Shown: piece by piece, positions 37,892-45,532 of the stretch
Position numbering within the stretch: the first letter of the stretch is position 1
Layout: the number at the start of each line of letters is the position of its first letter
Source of the DNA: Beijerinckiaceae bacterium
Lineage (GTDB): Bacteria; Pseudomonadota; Alphaproteobacteria; Rhizobiales; Beijerinckiaceae
Direction: 5' to 3'
DNA: 64,000 nucleotides
NCBI GenBank assembly: GCA_027531565.1
Contig: JAPZSB010000007.1
Coordinates: 620,001-684,000 of the forward strand
Made by a program: the position numbers and the translations under genes
Notes under the pieces: generated by a model
Told to the model about the DNA's origin: nothing
Databases searched by the model: none
The model's input: the letters and a program-made list of their open reading frames with translations, nothing else

Positions 37892-38353
37892 ATGGCACAG
37901 CGTGCGGCGCAGACGCGCCGGGAAACCCTGATCGCCGGCATGGCCAGTTTCGCGGCGGCAGCGATCGCCCCGTCACTGGCGCTGGCCGATGCCGCCGCCG
38001 TCGAGGCGGAGATCAAGAAGCTCTACGGCGACAAGAAGGCTGAAGCCGGCAGGATCAAGCTGGACGTGCCGCAGATCGCGGAGAATGGCCTCGTGGTGCC
38101 GATCAATGTCGAGGTCGAGAGCCCGATGACCGCCGCCGACCATGTGAAGTCGGTCCATGTCTTTGCCGACGGCAATCCTCTCCCGGGGATCGTGAGCTAC
38201 AGGTTCACCCCGGAAAGCGGCCGCGCGGCGGCTTCGGCGCGAATGCGCCTCGCCCAGACGCAGAACATCATCTGCATTGCGGAAATGGCGGACGGGAAGC
38301 TCTTCACGGCCAGGTCGGAAGTGAAGGTCACCATCGGCGGTTGCGGCGGCTGA
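37892..38353 (+). CDS. soxY: Thiosulfate carrier protein SoxY
   Basis: Substrate carrier of the Sox pathway, 153 residues. The N-terminal twin-arginine-type signal is RRETLIAGMASFAAAAIAPS. The C terminus is the swinging arm IGGCGG with Cys151, to which thiosulfate and sulfane sulfur are covalently attached. ATG 37892 follows AAGGAGA. It is the first gene of the rightward soxYZBCD arm, 18 bases before soxZ, and its product pairs with SoxZ. Confidence 0.96.
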   Translation: MAQRAAQTRRETLIAGMASFAAAAIAPSLALADAAAVEAEIKKLYGDKKAEAGRIKLDVPQIAENGLVVPINVEVESPMTAADHVKSVHVFADGNPLPGIVSYRFTPESGRAAASARMRLAQTQNIICIAEMADGKLFTARSEVKVTIGGCGG

Positions 38354-38371
38354 AAAGAGCGAGACACGATC

Positions 38372-38701
38372 ATGAGCAACAAGCCCACTCCCCGCGTTCG
38401 CGTCCCGGCCAATGCCAAGAAGGACGAGATCATCGAGATCAAGACGCTGATCAGCCACGAGATGGAATCCGGCCAGCGCCGCTCGGCCGATGGCAAGACC
38501 ATCCCGCGGAAGATCATCAATACCTTCACCGCTGCCTTCAACGGCAAGGTCTTCTTCGAGGCGACCTGGCACCCGTCGGTCTCGGCGAATCCCTACCAGT
38601 CCATGTTCTTCCGCGCTTCCGAGAGCGGCGAATTCGCCTTCTCGTGGAAGGATGATGACGGCTCGGTCTATGAATCGAAGGCGAAGCTGACAGTCGCCTG
38701 A
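38372..38701 (+). CDS. soxZ: Sulfur-carrier partner SoxZ
   Basis: A 109-residue immunoglobulin-like protein that forms the heterodimer with SoxY. Typical are the start NKPTPRVRVPANAKKDEIIE, ISHEMESGQRR and the centre FNGKVFFEATWHPSVSANPY. No signal peptide is present; the protein is exported bound to SoxY by the Tat system. After the stop come two hairpins before soxB. Confidence 0.96.
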   Translation: MSNKPTPRVRVPANAKKDEIIEIKTLISHEMESGQRRSADGKTIPRKIINTFTAAFNGKVFFEATWHPSVSANPYQSMFFRASESGEFAFSWKDDDGSVYESKAKLTVA

Positions 38702-38714
38702 TTCCGTCTCCGGA

Positions 38715-38734
38715 CCGGCGCCAGAGGGCGCCGG
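38715..38734 (+). other. Perfect 8-bp hairpin between soxZ and soxB
   Basis: CCGGCGCC-AGAG-GGCGCCGG, 13 bases after the soxZ stop, with no T-run. It would be very stable in mRNA and may protect the soxYZ message or set the soxYZ to soxB ratio. Confidence 0.6.
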
Positions 38735-38766
38735 CCATGTTCCAAGAACAAGAATGACAAGGGCAT

Positions 38767-38782
38767 GCCAGCCTCCGCTGGC
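38767..38782 (+). other. Second hairpin between soxZ and soxB
   Basis: GCCAGC-CTCC-GCTGGC, just upstream of the soxB ribosome site (GAAGGGA). With the first hairpin it makes a two-stem segment in a 95-base gap. Confidence 0.5.
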
Positions 38783-38796
38783 GTGAAGGGAAACGC

Positions 38797-40494
38797 ATGG
38801 TCTCGCGACGCGAGTTTATCCAGGCCGGCCTGGCCGGCTCCGCCTTGCTGGCCGGCAGCGGCCTCGGCTCCATCGGCCGGCTGGCGGCCCAGCAGCGACT
38901 GTCCGAAGCCGAGCTTCTCCGGTTCGAGCCGCTGGGCAATGTCACGCTGATCCATGTCACGGATCTGCATGCCCAGCTGGTACCGCTCTACTTCCGCGAA
39001 CCGTCGATCAATCTCGGTGTCGGCGAGGCGAAGGGTCTGGTCCCGCACATTACCGGCAAGGATTTCCTTGCCCATTACAACATCCCCGCCGGTTCGCCGA
39101 TGGCCTATGCGCTGACGAGCGAGGATTTCGCAGCCCTCGCCCGGAATTATGGCCGGATGGGCGGCTTCGACCGCATCTCCCGCGTCATCAAGAGCATCCG
39201 GGCCGAGCGCGGCGATCGTTGCCTGCTGCTCGATGGCGGCGATACCTGGACGAACAGCTGGACCTCGCTTCAGACCAAGGCCGCCGATGTCGTCGAGGCG
39301 ATGAACCTGCTGAAACCCGATGCCATGACCGGGCACTGGGAATTCACGCTCGGCGCCGAGCGCGTGAAGGAAATCACCGACAGCCTTGCCTTCCCGTTCC
39401 TCGCGCAGAATGTCCGCGAGAGCGAGTTCGAGGACCGCGTTTTCGAGCCGCAGAAGATGTTCGAGCGCGGGGGCGTGAAGGTGGCCGTGATCGGGCAGGC
39501 CTATCCCTATACCGGCATCGCCAATCCCCGCTGGATGTTCCCGAAATGGACCTTCAGCCTGAAGGACGACGATGTCCAGAAGGAAGTCGATGCCGCGCGA
39601 GCGGCGGGCGCGCAGCTTGTGGTCCTGCTCTCGCATAACGGCTTCGATATCGACCGGAAAATGGCCCGTCGCGTCAAAGGCATCGACGTGATCCTGACGG
39701 CGCATACCCATGATGCCCTGCCCGAGGCGGTTCAGGTCGGCACGACGCTGCTTGTCGCCACCGGGAGCCATGGCAAGTTCGTGTCGCGGCTCGATCTCGA
39801 TGTCGACAAGGGCGGAGTCAAAGGCTTCCGCTACCGGCTGATCCCGATCTTCTCGGACGCCATCACGCCGGATGCAGAGATGACGACGCTGGTGAAGAAG
39901 GTCCGGGCGCCGTTCGAGGCCGATCTCGGTCGTGTGCTCGGGAAGACGGATGGCCTGCTCTACCGGAGGGGCAATTTCCAGGGCACTTTCGACGATGTCT
40001 TCACCGATGCGATGCTGCAGGTCCGGGACGCGGAAATCGCGCTGTCGCCCGGCGTGCGCTGGGGCGCGAGCCTCATCCCCGGACAGGACATCACGTTCGA
40101 GGACGTGACCAACGCCTGCGCGATGACCTATCCGAACTGTTACCGGACCAGCATGAAGGGCAGCCAGATCAAGGCCATCCTCGAGGATATCGGCGACAAC
40201 ATCTTCAACCCCGATCCCTATGCCCAGGGCGGTGGCGACATGGTCCGGCTCGGCGGGCTGACCTTCACCGTCGATCCCTACCAGACCAGCGGCCGGCGGA
40301 TCTCCGACCTCCGGCTGGCCCGCAATGGGCAGACGCTTGATGCGGGCCGGGACTACACGGTGGCTGGCTGGGCGTCGATCAACCAGGGCACCGAAGGCCC
40401 GCCGATCTGGGACGTCGTCAGTACCTATCTGCAGCAGAAGAAGGTCATCACGCCTCGCCCGCTCGACGCGGTGAAGGTCGTCGGGGCCGGCTAA
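38797..40494 (+). CDS. soxB: Thiosulfohydrolase SoxB
   Basis: Dimanganese enzyme of the 5'-nucleotidase-like metallophosphoesterase family that hydrolyses sulfate from SoxY-bound intermediates. The 565-residue protein has a Tat signal (MVSRREFIQAGLAGSALLA), metal-binding VTDLHAQLVPLYF, LLDGGDTWTN, MTGHWEFTLG (the SoxB form of the GNHE motif) and LSHNGFD / TAHTHDALP, followed by the C-terminal substrate domain. It lies 95 bases after soxZ and 16 before soxC. Confidence 0.97.
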   Translation: MVSRREFIQAGLAGSALLAGSGLGSIGRLAAQQRLSEAELLRFEPLGNVTLIHVTDLHAQLVPLYFREPSINLGVGEAKGLVPHITGKDFLAHYNIPAGSPMAYALTSEDFAALARNYGRMGGFDRISRVIKSIRAERGDRCLLLDGGDTWTNSWTSLQTKAADVVEAMNLLKPDAMTGHWEFTLGAERVKEITDSLAFPFLAQNVRESEFEDRVFEPQKMFERGGVKVAVIGQAYPYTGIANPRWMFPKWTFSLKDDDVQKEVDAARAAGAQLVVLLSHNGFDIDRKMARRVKGIDVILTAHTHDALPEAVQVGTTLLVATGSHGKFVSRLDLDVDKGGVKGFRYRLIPIFSDAITPDAEMTTLVKKVRAPFEADLGRVLGKTDGLLYRRGNFQGTFDDVFTDAMLQVRDAEIALSPGVRWGASLIPGQDITFEDVTNACAMTYPNCYRTSMKGSQIKAILEDIGDNIFNPDPYAQGGGDMVRLGGLTFTVDPYQTSGRRISDLRLARNGQTLDAGRDYTVAGWASINQGTEGPPIWDVVSTYLQQKKVITPRPLDAVKVVGAG

Positions 40495-40510
40495 ACGTCA
40501 GGACATCGCT

Positions 40511-41788
40511 ATGGATCACGATCCTCAATTCCAGAAATCACGGCGCGGGTTCCTCGGCGGGCTCGGCGCCACCGCGGCCGGCCTGACGCTGGCCCAGACG
40601 AGCTCCGCCCGGGCACAGGCCAAGCCCGATCCGGCGATCACGGAAATCCAGGACTGGAACCGCTATCTCGGGGATGGCGTTGCCGCCAACCCTTATGGCA
40701 AGCCATCAAAATTCGAGAAGCATGTCGTCCGCCGGGATGTCGAGTGGCTGACAGCCAGCCGCGAATCCTCGGTGAATTTCACGCCGCTCCATGCGCTCGA
40801 CGGAATCATCACGCCAAACGGGCTCTGCTTCGAGCGCCATCATGGCGGCGCACCCGAGATCGACCCGTCCAAGCACCGGCTGATGATCAACGGCCTTGTT
40901 GACAAGCCGCTGGTCTTCACGATGGAGGACCTCAAGCGCTTCCCTGGTCGGGTCAACAAGGTTTTCTTCCTCGAATGCGCTGCCAATGGCGGCATGGAAT
41001 GGAAGGGCGCCCAGCTCAATGGCTGCCAGTTCACGCATGGGATGGTCCATAACGTGATGTATACCGGCATCCCGCTCAAGGTGCTGCTGGACGAGGCCGG
41101 GGTGAAGACCAACGGCAAATGGGTCATGCCGGAAGGCGCCGATTCCTCGGCCATGACCCGCTCCATCCCGATCGAGAAGGCCATGCAGGATTGCCTTGTC
41201 GTCTGGGGCATGAATGGCGAGGCGCTCCGGCAGGAGCAGGGCTACCCGCTGCGCATCGTCGTGCCCGGCTGGGAAGGCAACATGTGGGTGAAATGGCTCC
41301 GCCGCATCGAGGTGGGGGACCAGCCCTGGCACCACCGCGAGGAGACCTCGAAATATACCGACCTGCTTGCCGATGGCCGCTCGCGCCGCTTCACCTGGAT
41401 CATGGACGCGAAATCGGTGGTGACGAGCCCGTCGCCGCAGGCGCCGCTGAAATTCAAGGGCCCGAATGTGCTGTCGGGCCTCGCCTGGTCCGGCCGCGGC
41501 ACGATCCGCCGGGTCGATGTGACGATCGATGGCGGCAAGAACTGGCAGACGGCCCGGCTCGATGGCCCCGTCCTGCCCCTTTCGCTGACGCGCTTCTATG
41601 TCGATTTCGACTGGGATGGCCGGGAAATGCTGATCCAGTCCCGTGCGATGGACGATACCGGCTATGTCCAGCCGACCAAGGACGAGCTGCGCAAGGTCCG
41701 CGGGCTCAACTCGATCTATCACAACAACGGCATCCAGACCTGGCTCGTCCGGAGCAACGGGGAGACCGAAAATGTCGAAATCTCGTAA
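40511..41788 (+). CDS. soxC: Sulfane dehydrogenase subunit SoxC
   Basis: Molybdenum subunit of sulfane dehydrogenase, which oxidises the sulfane sulfur left on SoxY. The 425-residue protein is a member of the sulfite oxidase family with a Tat signal (KSRRGFLGGLGATAAG). The Mo-coordinating cysteine lies in VFFLECAANGGMEW near residue 157, and the C-terminal domain has LSGLAWSGRGTIRRVDVTID. Its last 17 bases overlap the start of soxD. Presence of SoxCD predicts complete oxidation of thiosulfate to sulfate without sulfur globules. Confidence 0.97.
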   Translation: MDHDPQFQKSRRGFLGGLGATAAGLTLAQTSSARAQAKPDPAITEIQDWNRYLGDGVAANPYGKPSKFEKHVVRRDVEWLTASRESSVNFTPLHALDGIITPNGLCFERHHGGAPEIDPSKHRLMINGLVDKPLVFTMEDLKRFPGRVNKVFFLECAANGGMEWKGAQLNGCQFTHGMVHNVMYTGIPLKVLLDEAGVKTNGKWVMPEGADSSAMTRSIPIEKAMQDCLVVWGMNGEALRQEQGYPLRIVVPGWEGNMWVKWLRRIEVGDQPWHHREETSKYTDLLADGRSRRFTWIMDAKSVVTSPSPQAPLKFKGPNVLSGLAWSGRGTIRRVDVTIDGGKNWQTARLDGPVLPLSLTRFYVDFDWDGREMLIQSRAMDDTGYVQPTKDELRKVRGLNSIYHNNGIQTWLVRSNGETENVEIS

Positions 41789-42425
41789 GGTTGCCGCATT
41801 CGCGCTTTTCGCGGCCCTTCTGGCCACCCCTGCCCTCGCCGGGAAGACCGGCCTTGGCCGGGAGGCCTTGCCGGAAGAAGTGGCGGCATGGGATATCGAT
41901 GTGCGCCCGGATGGTGCCGGCCTGCCGCCCGGAAAGGGGTCGGTCCGGGATGGCGAGCAGCTCTACCTGCAGCAATGCGCTTCCTGTCACGGCGAATTCG
42001 GCGAGGGGGCGGGCCGCTGGCCGGTGCTGGTCGGCGGGCAGGGTTCGCTGAAGAGCGAAGGGCCCGAGAAGACGATCGGCTCGTTCTGGCCCTATGCCTC
42101 GACCACATTCGATTACATCAAGCGAGCCATGCCCTATGGCAATGCGCGGTCCCTCTCGGATGACGATGTCTATGCGATCACCGCCTTCCTGCTGAACCAG
42201 AATGGTGTCGTGAAGGATGACTTCGTCCTGACGAAGGAGAACTTTTCCAAGGTCCGGCTTCCGAACGAACAGGCTTTCTTCGATGATGACCGGGAAAAGG
42301 CCGAACGTCACTTTTGGCAGAAAGACCCTTGCATGAAGAACTGCAAGCCCGATGCTAAGGTGACCGGGCGCGCTCGAATGATCGATGTCACGCCGGAAGA
42401 CGGCAAGTCGATCAAGGTGGAGTGA
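41772..42425 (+). CDS. soxD: Sulfane dehydrogenase cytochrome subunit SoxD (short, monohaem)
   Basis: Electron-accepting subunit of SoxCD. The 217-residue protein has a signal peptide (VAAFALFAALLATPALA) and one haem site QQCASCHGEFG (Cys69-Cys72-His73). The dihaem SoxD of Paracoccus is about 380 residues, so this one lacks the second cytochrome domain. A C-terminal DPCMKNC adds two cysteines of unknown role. ATG 41772 lies inside the end of soxC. A separate monohaem cytochrome gene follows after seven bases and may replace the missing half. Confidence 0.92.
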   Translation: MSKSRKVAAFALFAALLATPALAGKTGLGREALPEEVAAWDIDVRPDGAGLPPGKGSVRDGEQLYLQQCASCHGEFGEGAGRWPVLVGGQGSLKSEGPEKTIGSFWPYASTTFDYIKRAMPYGNARSLSDDDVYAITAFLLNQNGVVKDDFVLTKENFSKVRLPNEQAFFDDDREKAERHFWQKDPCMKNCKPDAKVTGRARMIDVTPEDGKSIKVE

Positions 42426-42432
42426 GGAGAGG

Positions 42433-42804
42433 ATGGCAACACGGGTCGGACCGAAAACCGGCAAGGCCGGCACGGCGCTCTCGCTCGCCTTCCTCATCCT
42501 GTGCGGCCCGGTTCAGGCCAGTTCCGATGCGAAGGCCGCGCCCAAAGGCGACGCGGCCTTCGGGGAATACCTGTCCGGGACCTGCGTCACCTGCCACCAG
42601 GTTTCCGGGAAATCGACCGGCGGCATTCCGCCGATCGTCGCCTGGCCCGAAGACCAGTTCATTGCCGTCATGAACGCCTACCGGTCGAAAGACCGGGAGA
42701 ACCAGGTCATGCGCACGATCGCGGCCTCGCTCAATGACGAGGAGATCGCCGCGCTGGCGGCCTATTTCGGCGGCCTGATCCTGCAACCCGACACCAAGAA
42801 ATGA
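42433..42804 (+). CDS. Small monohaem c-type cytochrome in the sox operon
   Basis: A 123-residue exported cytochrome with a signal peptide (ALSLAFLILCGPVQASS), haem site SGTCVTCHQVSG (Cys51-Cys54-His55) and a class I cytochrome fold with the C-terminal helix DEEIAALAAYFGGL. Such proteins accompany sulfide dehydrogenase flavoprotein (SoxF/FccB) as SoxE/FccA, or act as the second haem of SoxD. ATG 42433 follows GAGGAGAG. It lies between soxD and soxF. I cannot decide between an electron acceptor for SoxCD and a partner of SoxF. Confidence 0.88.
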   Translation: MATRVGPKTGKAGTALSLAFLILCGPVQASSDAKAAPKGDAAFGEYLSGTCVTCHQVSGKSTGGIPPIVAWPEDQFIAVMNAYRSKDRENQVMRTIAASLNDEEIAALAAYFGGLILQPDTKK

Positions 42805-42932
42805 CAGGAAGGTCCGGCATGGTTCAGCCTGACCGGCAGAGTGTCATCGCGGGTGCGGCGCAGGCCAGCGGGTCCGCCTGTCCCGATACCGACTGAGGCA
42901 CCAGAGAAGTGCCGGATGAAAAGGAGAGCACG

Positions 42933-44210
42933 ATGATGATCAACCGCAGACATATGCTGGCCGGCGCCGGGGCCATCACCGCCGCGGCCGGGCTCGGCAT
43001 GCCGGTGGTGAAGGCCCAGGCCAAACCGCGCGTCGTCGTGATCGGCGGCGGGCCCGGCGGGGCCACGGCCGCGAAATACATTGCCAAGGACAGCCAGGGC
43101 GCCATCGATGTGGTCCTGGTGGAGCCGAAGGAGACGTTCGTCACCTGCTTCCACTCCAACCTCTATCTCGGCGGGTTCAAGAAATTCGACGAGATCACCC
43201 ATCGCTATGACAAGCTGGCCTCGGCCTATGGCGTGCGCCATGTCCGCCAATGGGCCAACGCCATCGACCGCGACAAGCGCGAGGTCGTTCTGGGGGATGG
43301 CTCGCGCATCGGGTACGACCGGCTCGTCGTCTCGCCGGGGATCGACCTGCGCTATGACAGCGTGCCGGGCTGGGGCAAGGAGCATGAGGAGACCATGCCG
43401 CATGCCTGGCTGGCCGGTCCGCAGACGCAGCTCCTGCGCAAGCAGCTCGATGGGGTGAAGGATGGTGGCGTCATCGTCATGATCGCGCCGCCCAACCCCT
43501 ATCGCTGCCCGCCGGGCCCGTATGAGCGGGTCTCGATGATGGCTCACCAGCTGAAGACGACCGGCCGGACCAAATCGAAGATCATCGTGCTCGACCCCAA
43601 GGAGACCTTCTCCAAGCAGGGCCTGTTCCAGCAGGGCTGGGAGCGGCATTATCCCGGCATGGTCGAGTGGCTGGGACCCAAGGTGCATGACGGCATCAAG
43701 TCCGTCGATCCGAAGACGATGACGGTCACGACCGGCTTCGAGACCTACAAGGATTGCGCGCTCGTCAACGTCATTCCGGCCCAGCGCGCCGGGAAGATCG
43801 CGGTCGATGCGGGCCTCGCCAATGCCTCCGGCTTCTGCCCGATCAATCCCGAGAGCATGGCATCGACGCAGGACCCGAATATCTATGTGCTCGGCGATGC
43901 CTCGATCGCCGGCGACATGCCGAAATCGGGTTTCTCCGCCAACAGCCAGGCCAAGGTTGCCGCCATGATGATCCGCGGTGATCTGGTGAAGGCGCGGACC
44001 TTCCCGGCACGCTATGCCAATACCTGCTGGAGCCTCATCGCGCCGGACGACACGGTCAAGGTCGGCGGCCGCTACGAGCCGAAGCCGGACAAGATCACGG
44101 CGTCCGAAACCTTCGTGTCGAAGACGGACGAGACAGCGGATTACCGCAAGCAGGTGCAGGCGGAGAATATGGGCTGGTATGACGGCATCATTGCCGACAT
44201 GTTCACCTGA
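42933..44210 (+). CDS. soxF: Sulfide dehydrogenase flavoprotein SoxF (FccB-like)
   Basis: Periplasmic FAD protein of the flavocytochrome c sulfide dehydrogenase / sulfide:quinone reductase family, 425 residues. The Tat-like signal MINRRHMLAGAGAITAAAG precedes VVVIGGGPGGATAAKYIA. The redox-active cysteines are in FVTCFHSNLYLGG and in NPYRCPPGPYERVS. The second FAD motif is IYVLGDASIAGDMPKSGFS. ATG 42933 follows AAGGAGA. It closes the sox operon and is followed by a terminator. It probably oxidises sulfide or reactivates the Sox system, with the cytochrome next door. Confidence 0.93.
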   Translation: MMINRRHMLAGAGAITAAAGLGMPVVKAQAKPRVVVIGGGPGGATAAKYIAKDSQGAIDVVLVEPKETFVTCFHSNLYLGGFKKFDEITHRYDKLASAYGVRHVRQWANAIDRDKREVVLGDGSRIGYDRLVVSPGIDLRYDSVPGWGKEHEETMPHAWLAGPQTQLLRKQLDGVKDGGVIVMIAPPNPYRCPPGPYERVSMMAHQLKTTGRTKSKIIVLDPKETFSKQGLFQQGWERHYPGMVEWLGPKVHDGIKSVDPKTMTVTTGFETYKDCALVNVIPAQRAGKIAVDAGLANASGFCPINPESMASTQDPNIYVLGDASIAGDMPKSGFSANSQAKVAAMMIRGDLVKARTFPARYANTCWSLIAPDDTVKVGGRYEPKPDKITASETFVSKTDETADYRKQVQAENMGWYDGIIADMFT

Positions 44211-44233
44211 CCGGTTCCGGGCCTGTGGAACAG

Positions 44234-44259
44234 GGGGCGGCCGCAAGCCGCCCCTTTTT
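44234..44259 (+). terminator. Terminator at the end of the sox operon
   Basis: GGGGCGGC-(5)-GCCGCCCC followed by TTTTT on the plus strand, 24 bases after soxF. The last T also belongs to the stop codon of the convergent kinase gene. Confidence 0.88.
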
Positions 44260-45413
44260 CATGCCTCGACCGGCAGGGAAATCGAGACCTGCGTGCCCTG
44301 GCCGGGTTGGGACTGCATCTTCAACTGGCCCTGATGGAGGCGCACGATCTCGGTGGTGATCGGCAGGCCGAGGCCGAGGCCCTCCCGCATCCGCGCCAGC
44401 GACATGGTTTCCTGCGAGAAGGGCGCGAGGCAGGCCGCGACCCGTTCGGGCGGCATACCGATCCCGTCATCCATCACCGAAAGCAGGATGCGACCGTCGC
44501 GATGCGCGCTAGCAATGGTGATGGTCCGGGCATGGGTGGCATGGCTGATCACATTGTCGATCAGCCGGACAATCGCAGACACCAGCAGCGTCTGGTCCGC
44601 CTGCATGCGCAACACACGCGGTTCCTCGTGGATGACAAGGTTCAGGCCCGCCTGGGCGATGGCCCGCTCGCGGTGCTCGATCGCCTCGCCGATAATCCAG
44701 TTCGGATTGATGATCGCCGGGCTCTCGAGAGATTTCTGGGCGATCAGATCGGAATAGGTCGACATGTCCAGGAAACTGGCCATGAGGCGCTCGCCCGATT
44801 GTCGAACGAATTCAAGATGTTCCTTCAGGCCCGAGAGATCGCCCGAGCGCTGGGCTTCCACCGCGAGCTGGGTGAAGCCGGTAATGGCGCTGAGTGGCGT
44901 CTTCATCTCGTGACGGATCACCGAGATCAGGTTGTCCTTCGCGCGGGACAGCGTTTCCGCATCCGCATGGGCGCGCCGCGCCGTGATCTCGTTCAGGGCC
45001 GCGCGGCGGACGAAGCGGATGGCATGGTCGAGCAGGGTCCAGTTCACCGGCTTGACGATGAAGGAGGAGGCACCGAGTTCGTAGGCACGGTCAATCGCAG
45101 GCGCATCGTCGCGGCTGGTGACCATGATGATCGGCAGGTCCCGCTGGCGGGGCATGGCGCGCGTCGCGGCGATCACCTCGAGGCCGGTCATGTCCGGCAT
45201 CTCGAGATCGACAATCATCACATCGAACTCGTCATTCGCCACCCGGGCGAGGCCGGCAGCGCCGTTCTCGGCCAGCACGACCTGGCGCCCGAACATCGAC
45301 AGGAACATCCGGGCGGTTTCCCGGTAGACCGGGTCATCATCAACCACGAGAATGCGCATGGCATCAGGCGATCTCGATGCGGCGCCGTGGCGAACGGGTG
45401 CTGGATCAAACAT
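44259..45413 (-). CDS. Receiver-histidine kinase hybrid (REC at N terminus)
   Basis: A 384-residue soluble two-component protein with inverted order: receiver first (ILVVDDDPVYRETARMF, phospho-Asp in DVMIVDLEMPDMTG, Lys in SSFIVKPVNW), then HisKA with ISVIRHEMKTPLSAITGF and an ATPase with NVISHATHA-type N box, DDGIGMP and GLGLGLPITTEI. With no membrane span or input domain it is likely to be driven by another kinase acting on its receiver. ATG 45413 follows GAGAGG at seven bases. It is divergent from the large hybrid kinase at 45533, which is the natural partner. Confidence 0.9.
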   Translation of the reverse strand: MFDPAPVRHGAASRSPDAMRILVVDDDPVYRETARMFLSMFGRQVVLAENGAAGLARVANDEFDVMIVDLEMPDMTGLEVIAATRAMPRQRDLPIIMVTSRDDAPAIDRAYELGASSFIVKPVNWTLLDHAIRFVRRAALNEITARRAHADAETLSRAKDNLISVIRHEMKTPLSAITGFTQLAVEAQRSGDLSGLKEHLEFVRQSGERLMASFLDMSTYSDLIAQKSLESPAIINPNWIIGEAIEHRERAIAQAGLNLVIHEEPRVLRMQADQTLLVSAIVRLIDNVISHATHARTITIASAHRDGRILLSVMDDGIGMPPERVAACLAPFSQETMSLARMREGLGLGLPITTEIVRLHQGQLKMQSQPGQGTQVSISLPVEA

Positions 45414-45532
45414 TTCCGGCCCTCTCCCGTTCCATGTAACGAGCAAGCGTTTAAGCCGAGGTTACGGCATTAACCTGAACATCAGGGATTTGCTATAAAT
45501 CCGGTGCGGATTCCGCGTCCTCCGAGTGGCCC

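Noticed and set aside
41772-41788. Possible frameshift joining soxC and soxD
   Set aside because: SoxC ends at its usual length and SoxD has its own signal peptide, so the 17-base overlap is ordinary operon compression.
42819-42896. 25-codon frame with AGGAAGG upstream between the small cytochrome and soxF
   Set aside because: Too short and without a hydrophobic or conserved pattern; the ribosome-like site alone is not enough.
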